Source of the DNA: an uncultured Bacteroides sp.
GTDB lineage: Bacteria > Bacteroidota > Bacteroidia > Bacteroidales > Bacteroidaceae
Direction: 5' to 3'
Assembly: GCA_947574505.1 (NCBI GenBank)
Contig: CANPJW010000012.1
Coordinates: forward strand, 1 to 64,000
Length of the DNA stretch: 64,000 bases
The notes beneath the pieces were generated by a model, which was given only the letters and a program-made list of their open reading frames with translations, did no database searches and was not told the origin of the DNA. This document shows positions 1 through 8,575 of this stretch, piece by piece; the first letter of the stretch is position 1; every line of letters starts with the position of its first letter. Made by a program: the position numbers and the translations under genes.

Positions 1-38
1 GCATAGTGACAGAAGCCGCTTAGCCAATATGTTGAATT

Positions 39-110
39 TTTAACGGACTATTATAATTAATGGAAAGGAAGTTTATAATTAATGAAAAGGAACTTATCTA
101 TTAATACTTT
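39..110. repeat. 22-bp tandem array, family A (copy 1)
   Basis: Successive 22-base units occupy 39-60, 61-82 and 83-104. Each ends in ATTAA, and the last two begin TGGAAAGGAA and TGAAAAGGAA. The array ends in TACTTT (105-110). A second array with the same unit length, the same CTATTAA unit ending and the same TRCTTT exit lies at 18934-18983. I see no reading frame through it. The bases from 110 to 310 contain only a 19-bp imperfect duplication (145-163 and 164-182) and no credible gene. Confidence 0.6.
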
Positions 111-310
111 GGGCGGAAAGTAGCAGTAGTTTTGAGTGTGGCAAGTGGTGAAAGATGAATGATGTGGTGAAAGATGAAAGTGTATTCATAGTCAATGTAG
201 ACACGGTCCCTCGCCACGATGTTTCCTTTGCCGAGGGTCGATGATTTGAAGCCTTCTCATCTATTTCGGTGTCTTGCCGCCGCGGCTGTCCGCTAAAATG
301 ATAACCATAA

Positions 311-347
311 AGGGGTGACACCTTCAATAGGTGTCACCCCTAATTTT
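311..347. terminator. Strong hairpin terminator, probably bidirectional
   Basis: A perfect 13-bp stem (311-323 with 329-341) closes a 5-nt loop, and AATTTTT follows on the plus strand. It lies just beyond the stop codon of the minus-strand operon that ends at 348, so it probably ends that operon; the plus-strand T tract allows it to act in both directions. Confidence 0.75.
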
Positions 348-658
348 TCAAGCTTCAAAAAGCTTTATCGGACAGCAATATATATTTATATACATCTTTA
401 GCCTGTTTTCCTGCATACATCTCGGGGCTTTTCCATTCCACGATACACTAACACACAACTGTTCAATCCCTACTATACCATATTTATATGCCTTTTGAGG
501 AAATTGAATACTTTTCAATTTCCAATCCGGTATTTCATCAAACATCCTCATCGAATCCTCCGCATTCCTGTTATCATAAGAAACAGCCTGACTATAGGTA
601 TATACTCCTAAAACAAAATCATAAAAGAAATAATAATCTTTTTCATCACACTATTCAT
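348..658 (-). pseudogene. Small secreted protein broken by a frameshift
   Basis: A minus-strand reading frame starts at 658 (or ATG 646) with a signal-peptide core (MKKIIISFMILF) and stops at once at TAG. One base out of register, the frame continues as LGVYTYSQA, a plausible end of signal peptide and cleavage site, and stays open to 348. Adding one T at the TTTTAG run would join both parts into a secreted protein of about 100 residues. I do not recognise the mature part. It is the last gene of the operon 2951-348, about 117 bp downstream of the gene at 776. Either the gene is decayed or a base is missing from the sequence. Confidence 0.55.
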
Positions 659-775
659 TAGATTTCATATAAAAGAGTAATATAAAAATAGTACAAATTA
701 GTCTTCCGACAAACGAATATTTACAGGATGACAAACAAATATCACCATACAAAATCTTTTGTGTTTATAAAAGAT

Positions 776-1336
776 TTATTCATCAACTTTAGTCATTATA
801 ACATCAGTTGGAACTGAAAATCCAATAGGCTTTACTTCTACCCAATCCTCGAGTCCTTCCGTCTCCCACCATATACCTTCTTTTTCATTTAAAGTCCAAT
901 GTAATTTGTTGGGTCCTATTGGTTCTAAAGTACCTCCCCAAATTCCCTCTCCGTTAAAATGCTTCATTCGCTGGTCATAAAATTTGAATCCAATACCTTT
1001 TTTACCTTTATATCTCGTATTACATGCACCATAAATATAAATATGTTGCTCACCTCCATTTATATTTTCATAAACCCATTTGGTATTAATATCAGTAATA
1101 TAATTTTCTACCATTTTATTTTTAACGGATAAAGAATATCCGCCAAATATAAGTTCTTCATCTATTTCTGCTTTCGGTTTTCCTTTATAAAAGGCTTCTC
1201 CTTTTATTAATCTAATAGTGAATACCGTATCCTCTTTTTCATATTTCCATGTGCCAATATAATCTTTTGCTGTTTGTTGGGCATAAACAGCAAAACTGTA
1301 CATGGCAACTAATAAAATAAATAATATACGTTTCAT
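776..1336 (-). CDS. Small secreted protein of unknown function (possibly DUF6705-like)
   Basis: The 186-residue protein begins with a clear signal peptide (MKRILFILLVAMYSFAVYAQ, cleaved near residue 20). The mature part is rich in aromatic and beta-prone residues and contains a GTWKYEKEDTVFTIRL segment, reminiscent of the DUF6705 family from memory; this assignment is weak. It starts 13 bp after the stop of the JAMM-motif lipoprotein, so the two are surely co-transcribed. A role as partner or protective protein of that lipoprotein is only a guess from gene order. Confidence 0.6.
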   Translation of the reverse strand: MKRILFILLVAMYSFAVYAQQTAKDYIGTWKYEKEDTVFTIRLIKGEAFYKGKPKAEIDEELIFGGYSLSVKNKMVENYITDINTKWVYENINGGEQHIYIYGACNTRYKGKKGIGFKFYDQRMKHFNGEGIWGGTLEPIGPNKLHWTLNEKEGIWWETEGLEDWVEVKPIGFSVPTDVIMTKVDE

Positions 1337-1349
1337 AATAATAACTTTT

Positions 1350-2951
1350 TTATTTGTTACAATCTAAATTTTCTAACTGACCATTCGTATTTACAAATTT
1401 TGGTTTCCAACCGTCCCATCCCTGATTTAGTTCATTATATAAATTAAAAATAAACTGTAAGCCAGCCCCTTCTTTTTGTAAGAAACTTACACAATGAGCT
1501 ATTCTATCTTCTATGCTGGCTCCTATTGCGCTATTAAGTGCGCGTGAATATTCTTGTTTCATCGTTTCTTTATCGTTCTGTAACTTTGTAGCAAAATCTC
1601 GAAATGCGTCTTCAGAGACTATCACCAAGCTATTGCATCCAAAATCTGAAATTATCCCATAAGAAAAGTTTTCCACATCAATATACCCTTGAAGATATTT
1701 CTGTGTTAACAAGTTTAAATCAGCAAATGAAGGGATCATGCTACCTCCTGGGTGTGAATGATACCATTCAGTAACACTATTCGGTTTCACGGCACTCCAA
1801 TCATATCGAATACTTCCTTGTCCTTGTTTGTTGGGATTATGAATTGATGCACCACTGGCAATCCAACCATTTTCTTTTGAATTCGGTTGATAATAGACTC
1901 CCGCAAATATCTTTTTCACTCTGGCTATCAAGCTATCGTTTACATTCATTTCATTTGCCTTTTCACATGGATCCACATCAGGATCTTTCTCCTCTTTTTC
2001 TTCCACTGTACCATTCCCTGTACTTTCGTCCGGATTACCAGTTGACATCTCACTTGGATCCGGGAAAGGATCAGGATCAGGAGGTGGTATAGGAGTTAAC
2101 CAATCGTCTGGAGTAATGGTCACCTCAGGGAACTGCCCTCCATTTATGTCTCCCGGCTCTGGAGTAATGATCACTTCTGGAAGGTTTCCACCATCAATAT
2201 CCCAAGACCAGTCTTCTCCATCCCATAAATCATCCTCCCCACTTCTAGTGGAAATCTTCTTCTTTCTACCAAAAGCAAGTCCGGAAAGTTGAAAATTAGC
2301 AATCTGACGTTTTTCTTCTAATTCTGCTTGAGTAGATGCATTTAACAAAAAAACACCTTTCACTTTTATACCATTTTTATATGTATTAATACGAGCTATC
2401 ATACTTGAATGAACCATAGAATAAATTGCAATTCCTGTAAACGTTCCTTTATCTACACAATTAATAAAGTCATTACATACCTGACTGTTATGGACAGCAT
2501 CATATTCCTTAGCTGGAATAAGTGTCAGAATATATTGGCCAACATTATTCTCCTTTACATCTTTTACAATAACTAACTTTTGATACACATTTGTGTGTTT
2601 AGCAATTCCTTTATCATTTTTATATTCTACATATAAAGCTTTGTATTGAAAAGTTGATATTATAGGGATATCATAACACTCCAAATTATGCTTAGAAGAA
2701 GGTATAGCTCCCGTCCATTGAGGAGAGAAATCTCCTGGACGTATAGAATTATCAGCCTTTTCTTTTTCAGAACGAGTAGTTACACTTTCCATTGACTTCT
2801 CAAAAAAAGCTTTCGCTTCTTGCAAACTAAAATTTTTATTTTCGGTTCGTGAATCCATGTTTATTAATTCATCATCCATACAACTCCAAACAAGAAATAA
2901 TATAAGAAGTATAGATAAGCAACCAATATAAAGATAGATATTTTTCCTCAT
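1350..2951 (-). CDS. Lipoprotein with C-terminal JAMM/MPN+ metallopeptidase-like domain
   Basis: About 533 residues from ATG 2951 (an in-frame TTG lies two codons upstream). The N-terminus is a lipoprotein signal with the lipid-accepting Cys near residue 24. The middle holds a Pro/Asp/Gly-rich linker with two PEV(T/I)ITP repeats, of the kind found in Bacteroidetes polymorphic toxins and secreted effectors. Near residues 398-411 the sequence HSHPGGSMIPSFAD fits the JAMM signature HxHx7SxxD exactly, so a zinc site is expected. JAMM domains cleave isopeptide or peptide bonds; here the location would be periplasm or cell surface. It heads an operon with two small secreted proteins, the last frameshifted. 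Substrate unknown; an exported processing peptidase or an effector are both possible. Confidence 0.7.
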   Translation of the reverse strand: MRKNIYLYIGCLSILLILFLVWSCMDDELINMDSRTENKNFSLQEAKAFFEKSMESVTTRSEKEKADNSIRPGDFSPQWTGAIPSSKHNLECYDIPIISTFQYKALYVEYKNDKGIAKHTNVYQKLVIVKDVKENNVGQYILTLIPAKEYDAVHNSQVCNDFINCVDKGTFTGIAIYSMVHSSMIARINTYKNGIKVKGVFLLNASTQAELEEKRQIANFQLSGLAFGRKKKISTRSGEDDLWDGEDWSWDIDGGNLPEVIITPEPGDINGGQFPEVTITPDDWLTPIPPPDPDPFPDPSEMSTGNPDESTGNGTVEEKEEKDPDVDPCEKANEMNVNDSLIARVKKIFAGVYYQPNSKENGWIASGASIHNPNKQGQGSIRYDWSAVKPNSVTEWYHSHPGGSMIPSFADLNLLTQKYLQGYIDVENFSYGIISDFGCNSLVIVSEDAFRDFATKLQNDKETMKQEYSRALNSAIGASIEDRIAHCVSFLQKEGAGLQFIFNLYNELNQGWDGWKPKFVNTNGQLENLDCNK

Positions 2952-3135
2952 AATCAAATATATTTTCTAACTTTCGCCATTATAACATTCGTTGGAATAA
3001 AAAAAACATCCACATATACATAACGCAATCACTTATCGTTTACAAAAATGAGCAAAACAGACAAATCTCCATTCCCAATTAGTACACAAATTAGACAAAA
3101 TAATACATAAAAACACATCTCCTAAATACAAGAAT

Positions 3136-3167
3136 CCCCCTTGTTACACATATCTGTAGCAAGGGGG
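3136..3167. terminator. Hairpin downstream of the broken OMP gene
   Basis: CCCCCTTG (3136-3143) pairs perfectly with CAAGGGGG (3160-3167). The hairpin lies 60-90 bp beyond the end of the minus-strand OMP gene. The tail on that strand is only moderately T-rich. The rest of 2958-3226 holds no gene that I can support. Confidence 0.45.
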
Positions 3168-3226
3168 ACTTATATGAACGAAGGCATTCATTCCACTCCG
3201 TCCTTCATGCCTAATTTTCAACTTAT

Positions 3227-3711
3227 TTAAAGGTAGAATCCGAACCCTATCTTCACACCGAAACGTGACATATCTCCATCATTGAAACGCCATTTATAAT
3301 AAACGGCAGGTTCAATGGTTACCGTACGCGAAAGGAAGTAAGCGTATCCGGCTTCGAGCCCCAGTCCCCAGTCCGTCTGATGTTTTCCACCACTCCAGCG
3401 GAAACGGTTCCAGTCGAGTCCGCCACCCAGATAAACACCTGTTTTATTGAAGTAGAAACGTACTCCGGGCCCAATGTATACTCATCTATCGGTTTCGACC
3501 AGTCGGCTCCGGCATTTACCATCAAGGCAATACCCTCGGCCAAGAATGTGCCGACTTGTGCACCAACTCCAAATTTTGCTTTATCGTTTTCACTATACGA
3601 AAAGTCCAATCCCGACAATGAAGGATTAATAATCGTAATTCCTTTCTCAAATTGCGCCTGTGCAGTGAAAGAGACTGCCAATAAGCAAAGAGCCAAAGCT
3701 AATTTCTTCAT
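3227..3711 (-). pseudogene. Outer-membrane beta-barrel protein with a single-base frameshift
   Basis: The gene starts MKKLALALCLLAVSFTAQAQ, a textbook signal peptide, and reads as a small beta-barrel OMP to residue ~80 (DEYTLGP). There the frame runs out of register and closes at 3319. In the other frame the expected barrel continues (PGVRFYFNKTGVYLGGG...) and ends with IGFGFYL and a TAA at 3227, the aromatic C-terminus typical of OMPs. The break is at the CCGGGCCC run (3465-3472) and needs one extra C. Intact, the protein would have about 160 residues. The downstream frame is undamaged, so the lesion is recent or is a sequencing error. Confidence 0.75.
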
Positions 3712-3715
3712 AAAC

Positions 3716-3946
3716 TTACTTTTTTAAGTGAATAGATTGTTCGTCTTTTTTGCGGCGTTCGCGCATTTGTTCCTTTTTCCGAAGCACCAGCCAAAGAAGG
3801 AGGACGATGACATAAGAAACTGCCACCGTAATTATTTTCTCTGTCGGGCCGACTTCCGTATTACGAGGCAACAAATAAGCCGCCGTTACGGATACATAAA
3901 TAAGGAATGCAAGCGCCACTCCTGTTGATTTTCTTATTTTCTTCAT
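3716..3946 (-). CDS. Small two-helix membrane protein downstream of cstA
   Basis: The 76-residue protein has two hydrophobic segments (about residues 9-26 and 37-57) and a very basic C-terminus. I chose ATG 3946 because the longer frame lies in the cstA tail and because this ATG overlaps a stop codon (ATGA) of a 9-codon mini-ORF (3943-3972). The mini-ORF's own ATG overlaps the cstA stop in the same way, so translation is probably coupled to cstA. Function unknown; proximity suggests an accessory subunit of the transporter. Confidence 0.65.
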   Translation of the reverse strand: MKKIRKSTGVALAFLIYVSVTAAYLLPRNTEVGPTEKIITVAVSYVIVLLLWLVLRKKEQMRERRKKDEQSIHLKK

Positions 3947-3996
3947 TCTGTTGATTTTCTTGTTTTCTTCATTCTGACAATTTTCTTGTTTTCTGC
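3925..3996. repeat. 26-bp tandem duplication across the cstA stop and the next start codon
   Basis: Positions 3925-3950 and 3951-3976 are two 26-base copies with one mismatch, and 3977-3996 is a partial third copy. Read on the minus strand, each full copy contains an ATGA stop/start overlap followed by MKK(T/I)RKST. The duplication therefore placed a 9-codon mini-ORF between cstA and the small membrane protein. Confidence 0.8.
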
Positions 3997-5399
3997 TTGC
4001 CCAGCCAGACATAGAACCAAGCTGCCGCAATCACCACACACGCTATGCCGATGCCATAGGAGACTGCATGCGAAAGTCCCAATCCTTCGGGAGCAATGCA
4101 TATATAAGTTGAACATACACATGTCATAAACAGTGCCGGTATCAAAGTAATGATATAAGGTTTTCTGGATACCGCCAGGAAGACTGTTATAGCCCACAAG
4201 GTAAACACAGCCAATGTCTGATTTGCCCAGGCAAAATAACGCCATATCATATTAAATCCGTTTGCATCACGCAAACTATACAAAAGCAAACCAATAGCTA
4301 CTACAAACATCGGAATACAGATGTACAAACGACGGCGCATACTTTTTTGCTCCATGCCCAAGAAATCCGCCACAATCAGACGTGCCGAACGGAAGGCGGT
4401 ATCTCCCGAAGTAATCGGAGCGGCAATCACTCCCAAAATAGCAAGTACTCCGCCGATTGCTCCCAACCATTCTTTTGTGATGGCATCAACGATAACAGAA
4501 GCATTGCTCTCTTCCATTCCGTTCTCATGGAAAAAATAAGTAGCGGCAGCAGCCCAAATAAGAGCAACAATGCCCTCGGTAATCATTGCACCGTAAAACA
4601 CCGGTCGACCGTGACGTTCCGAGGTCATGCAACGTGCCATCAATGGGCTCTGCGTAGCATGAAAACCGGAAATCGCACCACAGGCAATGCTCACAAACAT
4701 AATCGGGAAGATAGGAAGTTCGTTCGCTTCCGGGTTCGTATTTTGCAATCCGTCCCACAACTCCGGCAAAGCGGGATGGTTAACGTAGAGCATCACCAGA
4801 ATGCCTACTGCCATAAACAACAAGGCAATCGCAAACAATGGATAGATTTTACCTATTATTTTATCAACAGGCAACAAAGTAGCCAGCATATAATATGCAA
4901 ATACAACGATAATCCAAAACGTAGCATCCAAACTTTCCGGAGTGAGTTTTGCCAACAATCCGGCAGGTCCCGCAACGAAAACCGCCCCTACCAGAATCAT
5001 TAAAATGACAGTGAATCCTCTCATCACCTGCTTGGCGGTCAGTCCTAAATAACGGCCTATTATTTCCGGCAAGCTTTCGCCTCCATTACGCAAAGAAAGC
5101 ATTCCGGCAAAATAATCATGCATTGCCCCCGCAAAAATACTTCCCAGCACAATCCACAAGTATGCAGAGCTACCAAATTTCGCTCCCATGATTGCGCCGA
5201 AAATAGGACCTAACCCGGCAATATTGAGAAATTGAATCATGAAAATCTTCCAGGTGGGCAATGGAATATAGTCCACTCCATCCGCCTTGGTTAGTGCCGG
5301 TGTTTTACGGTCATCCGGACCAAAGACGCGCTCCATCAGGCGTCCGTACGTAAAATAGCCTACTATCAGTGCCAGCAGACATAGAGTAAATGTAATCAT
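3969..5399 (-). CDS. cstA: Carbon starvation protein CstA family transporter
   Basis: The protein has 476 residues from ATG 5399; the longer frame upstream is non-homologous and overlaps the promoter. It is very hydrophobic throughout with many membrane helices and has the family's N-terminal GLGPIFGAIMGAKFGSSAYLW and IACGAISGFHATQSP regions. CstA proteins in enterobacteria import peptides and pyruvate on starvation. The protein is shorter than the ~700-residue E. coli form, as is common in Bacteroidetes. Its C-terminal codons lie in the 26-bp repeat. A TACATTTG -7 element lies upstream on the minus strand. It is divergent from the GHL10 glycosidase gene. Confidence 0.9.
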   Translation of the reverse strand: MITFTLCLLALIVGYFTYGRLMERVFGPDDRKTPALTKADGVDYIPLPTWKIFMIQFLNIAGLGPIFGAIMGAKFGSSAYLWIVLGSIFAGAMHDYFAGMLSLRNGGESLPEIIGRYLGLTAKQVMRGFTVILMILVGAVFVAGPAGLLAKLTPESLDATFWIIVVFAYYMLATLLPVDKIIGKIYPLFAIALLFMAVGILVMLYVNHPALPELWDGLQNTNPEANELPIFPIMFVSIACGAISGFHATQSPLMARCMTSERHGRPVFYGAMITEGIVALIWAAAATYFFHENGMEESNASVIVDAITKEWLGAIGGVLAILGVIAAPITSGDTAFRSARLIVADFLGMEQKSMRRRLYICIPMFVVAIGLLLYSLRDANGFNMIWRYFAWANQTLAVFTLWAITVFLAVSRKPYIITLIPALFMTCVCSTYICIAPEGLGLSHAVSYGIGIACVVIAAAWFYVWLGKQKTRKLSE

Positions 5400-5474
5400 A
5401 GCGTGTCGTTCTTTTTTAACTTGGCAAATGTAACATAATCTCTCGAAACAGCCCAACATTACCGACACTTTTAC

Positions 5475-5482
5475 TAACTTTG
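5475..5482 (+). promoter_or_regulatory. -7 element of the GHL10 glycosidase gene
   Basis: TAACTTTG matches the Bacteroides -7 consensus TAnnTTTG and lies 28 bp before the ATG at 5511. I see no good TTG partner 19-20 bp upstream. Confidence 0.5.
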
Positions 5483-5510
5483 CGGGGATTTAAAACGAAA
5501 AACAAAGAAT

Positions 5511-6977
5511 ATGCGTCGATATATTTTCATTCTTTCACTTTTGTTTCCTTTCCTCTCCGTAGCCGCACAGCCCAAGCATGAGGTTCGTGCCGCCTGGCTC
5601 ACTGCTCTGTATGGTCTTGACTGGCCTCGTACACGTGCTTTAAGCCCTCAAAGTATCTGCAAGCAAAAGGAAGAATTGGTGGATATTCTCGACAAGCTGA
5701 AAGCTGCCAACTTCAATACCGTCCTGTTTCAAACACGTACACGCGGGGACGTGTTATATCCCTCGTCTATCGAACCTTTCAACTCTATCCTGACTGGGAA
5801 ACCCGGTGAAAATCCCGGATATGACCCGCTCGCCTTTGCCATCGAAGAATGTCATAAGCGGGGGATGGAGTGCCACGCCTGGATGGTGACTATTCCGCTG
5901 GGAAACAGGAAACACGTTGCTTCTCTCGGCAACCGTTCCGTCACCAAACGGATGAAAGACATTTGTGTACCGTATAAGAATGAATATTTCCTCAATCCGG
6001 GACATCCGGGAACCAAAGAGTATCTGATGAAACTGGTGCGGGAAGTCGTAAGCCGTTATGATATAGACGGAGTGCATTTCGATTATCTGCGTTATCCGGA
6101 GAATGCCCCTCTCTTTCCCGACAAGTACGATTTCCGCCGATATGGCAAAGGGCGTACAGTAGAGCAATGGCGGCGGGACAATATTTCAGAAATCGTACGC
6201 TATATATATAAGGGTGTAAAAGCGATGAAGCCGTGGGTGAAGCTAAGTGCCAGTCCGGTAGGAAAATACCGGGACACCTCGCGTTACTCTTCCCGTGGGT
6301 GGAATGCTTTCTTTACCGTTTATCAAGACCCGCAAGGATGGCTCGGCGAAGGCATCATAGACCAGATATATCCGATGATGTATTTCCAGGGAAACAGTTT
6401 CTATCCTTTTGCCCTCGACTGGCAGGAACAGAGCAACGGACGTCAGGTGATTCCGGGACTCGGCATCTATTTTCTCCACCCCGATGAAGGCAAATGGACA
6501 CGCGACGAAATAGATCGTCAGATAAACTTCATCCGCAATCATAAAATGGCTGGTGAAGGGCACTACCGTGTGAAATATCTCATGGAAAACACACAAGGCA
6601 TTTATGATGAACTGACCGAAAACTTCTACGCATATCCGGCTTTACAGCCTCCTATGCCTTGGTTGGATAATGTGCCGCCCACAGCTCCGTCCGAACTGAA
6701 AATAACTAATATCGACCATGGATATACGGAATTAACCTGGCAGGCTGCTACTGATAACGATCAGCGTAACAAGCCCATGTATGTTATTTACGCTTCTAAT
6801 GAGTATCCGGTAGATATCGACCGACCGGAAAATATCGTTGCACAAAATATCAGGGAGACAAGCTATATCTATGCCCCTATCCTGCCTTGGAATGCGAAAA
6901 AGCATTTCGCAGTGACAGCTATTGACCGCTATGGAAATGAAAGTACAGCAGCACAGGAACAAACGGCTCAGCAGTAA
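5511..6977 (+). CDS. Secreted GHL10-family glycosidase-like protein with FnIII domain
   Basis: The 488-residue protein has a signal peptide ending in SVAAQ. Residues ~23-330 match the glycosyl-hydrolase-like 10 family (formerly DUF187): EVRAAWLTALYGLDWP at the start, DIDGVHFDYLRYP in the middle and IDQIYPMMYFQ near the end, with acidic residues on the strand ends of a TIM-barrel. Residues ~385-480 look like a fibronectin type III module (PPTAPSELKI). Proteins of this kind resemble YngK and are thought to act on cell-wall or other glycans; the substrate is not known. Single gene, divergent from cstA. Confidence 0.85.
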   Translation: MRRYIFILSLLFPFLSVAAQPKHEVRAAWLTALYGLDWPRTRALSPQSICKQKEELVDILDKLKAANFNTVLFQTRTRGDVLYPSSIEPFNSILTGKPGENPGYDPLAFAIEECHKRGMECHAWMVTIPLGNRKHVASLGNRSVTKRMKDICVPYKNEYFLNPGHPGTKEYLMKLVREVVSRYDIDGVHFDYLRYPENAPLFPDKYDFRRYGKGRTVEQWRRDNISEIVRYIYKGVKAMKPWVKLSASPVGKYRDTSRYSSRGWNAFFTVYQDPQGWLGEGIIDQIYPMMYFQGNSFYPFALDWQEQSNGRQVIPGLGIYFLHPDEGKWTRDEIDRQINFIRNHKMAGEGHYRVKYLMENTQGIYDELTENFYAYPALQPPMPWLDNVPPTAPSELKITNIDHGYTELTWQAATDNDQRNKPMYVIYASNEYPVDIDRPENIVAQNIRETSYIYAPILPWNAKKHFAVTAIDRYGNESTAAQEQTAQQ

Positions 6978-7210
6978 ATCTGGTATTTAGAATTGAGTTA
7001 CTTGTTTCAAAACGGTAAGAAATGAGGTAAATGCATGCAATTATAAATTCTCAACCATTCTCATAGGAGTGAGAATATACCCTTGTCAGAATAGCCTGAA
7101 ACAGTTCATTACCGGTGAAAAAAGGAATACATTCAGGTACGGATTACGCGGATTACACAGCAGAAGCGGCATGAAGCAGATCGACGATAAAGGCTATCTG
7201 ATATCGTAAG

Positions 7211-8413
7211 TTAAATATTATCAGGAGTTACCCATATCCATGCCCTATAACAGCTTCTTTTATGAACAGGAACCAAAGGTAAATAACCGGAGTACACTCT
7301 ACCTTCCCTGCTTTCCAACGGATAAGTTGCGGACATTCGTTCATGTTCCTGCAAAGCTTCACCTTCTGAAGGATGATAATCAATCACAAAACGTCCTGTT
7401 GAACCTGGACGTACATAACGGTCATGTAAAAAACGCGCAATGACTCCCATATTCATGCGCAGATTGATTTCCACACAGGGATGAATCCGAAAAACCGGCT
7501 TTTCATTCTCCGGAAACCGACAAATCATCATATCAACTCCAAGATAACCTTTATAAACGGTTCCCACCAACGCAGAAAGTCTGTATTTCAAACAGTTTTC
7601 CAAATCCATCAGAGCCTCTAAAGGGACATATTGCGCAAGTTGTTTCCGGATTGCCCCATTAGAAAGCAAACGATTCCCCTCATACATTCCACTCTTTCCG
7701 GTATGGAAGAGGGAATATCCCACAAACGTCAATTCACCTGCGCCATCGGAATAAAACTCCATGGCAAAATCTTCTACCTTATTATATATAGGCTCCGCAA
7801 TGACTCCACCCTGCGAAGCAGCCACACGAGTACACCAGCCGGAGATGAAAGAAGTAAATATGCCTTTACACCAGTTCAGACCTTTACCGCTTCCCGAAAG
7901 CGGAGCTTTCAACAAACATTCCTTCCGCCCTTCCACAAAACGTTTCCATTCCTCCGGGGTCTTTAAATAATAAGATTCGCCGCAGAAACATTCATTCAGT
8001 TGTAATTCAGGAAGTAACGCGACGGCTTTAGAACGATGAGAGTATTCCCGCAGATCGTTTAATTGCCCCATAGAAGGCAGCAGGACTTCATCCACACCCA
8101 ACACAGAAAGCCGCTTCCGTAAAGCCACATCCCATCCCCAGGGACGAATATCCAAATCCGGTTCAATAGCAAGTTCCGGCTCCGTTATCAAATCAACCGA
8201 AAGTCCTAATAATTCCTGTATCTTCTTCACATAGTCGAGATTATAGGCGGAAGGAGCCAATACCGCACTCCCCTCTTCCGCATACCACATCGGAAGCAAG
8301 GCCAATTCGGAAGCCATACGTCTTGCCGAAGCCGGAGCCATATAATTCGCTTCACCACTGGCAAGCGCCAAGTCATGTTCCGGATTGAATATATAAAGAG
8401 CCTTTTTTGTCAT
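7211..8413 (-). CDS. ATP-grasp-like conserved hypothetical protein
   Basis: About 400 residues from ATG 8413 (MTKKALYIFNPEHDLALASG). The longer in-frame start at 8443 lies inside the probable -7 element, so it is rejected. LLKAPLSGSGKGLNW resembles the lysine/glycine-rich ATP-binding loop of ATP-grasp enzymes, and VDMMI and HPCVEINLRMNMG resemble the C-terminal metal-binding strands (acidic residue, then ExN). ATP-grasp enzymes ligate a carboxylate to an amine or thiol. The substrate cannot be told from sequence. It is divergent from the AAA ATPase and shows no operon partner. Confidence 0.65.
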   Translation of the reverse strand: MTKKALYIFNPEHDLALASGEANYMAPASARRMASELALLPMWYAEEGSAVLAPSAYNLDYVKKIQELLGLSVDLITEPELAIEPDLDIRPWGWDVALRKRLSVLGVDEVLLPSMGQLNDLREYSHRSKAVALLPELQLNECFCGESYYLKTPEEWKRFVEGRKECLLKAPLSGSGKGLNWCKGIFTSFISGWCTRVAASQGGVIAEPIYNKVEDFAMEFYSDGAGELTFVGYSLFHTGKSGMYEGNRLLSNGAIRKQLAQYVPLEALMDLENCLKYRLSALVGTVYKGYLGVDMMICRFPENEKPVFRIHPCVEINLRMNMGVIARFLHDRYVRPGSTGRFVIDYHPSEGEALQEHERMSATYPLESREGRVYSGYLPLVPVHKRSCYRAWIWVTPDNI

Positions 8414-8440
8414 TTCAAATGAATTCAAAACTTTATTCTG

Positions 8441-8448
8441 CAAATATA
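8441..8448 (-). promoter_or_regulatory. -7 element of the ATP-grasp-like gene
   Basis: On the minus strand this reads TATATTTG, a perfect TAnnTTTG element 28-35 bp upstream of ATG 8413. It overlaps the alternative upstream ATG (8443) and so decides the start. Confidence 0.55.
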
Positions 8449-8520
8449 TACAGGAAATAGCCAGGAAGGACTACAATAAACAGAAAGTTGGAATTAAACA
8501 CACAATTTTGCCATCTCTAC

Positions 8521-8551
8521 TTTGCAAATCCTAAAAAAAGCAGTATATTTG
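8521..8551 (+). promoter_or_regulatory. Complete Bacteroides promoter of the AAA ATPase gene
   Basis: TTTG (8521-8524), 19 nt, then TATATTTG (8544-8551) matches the consensus of the Bacteroides primary sigma factor exactly. Transcription should begin near 8558. That rules out the in-frame start at 8522 and supports ATG 8576. Confidence 0.8.
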
Positions 8552-8575
8552 CCACTCGAAAAACAAAGAACTGAA

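Noticed and set aside
94..327. 77-codon minus-strand frame next to the first terminator
   Set aside because: It overlaps tandem repeats and the terminator stem, has no ribosome site or recognisable protein character.
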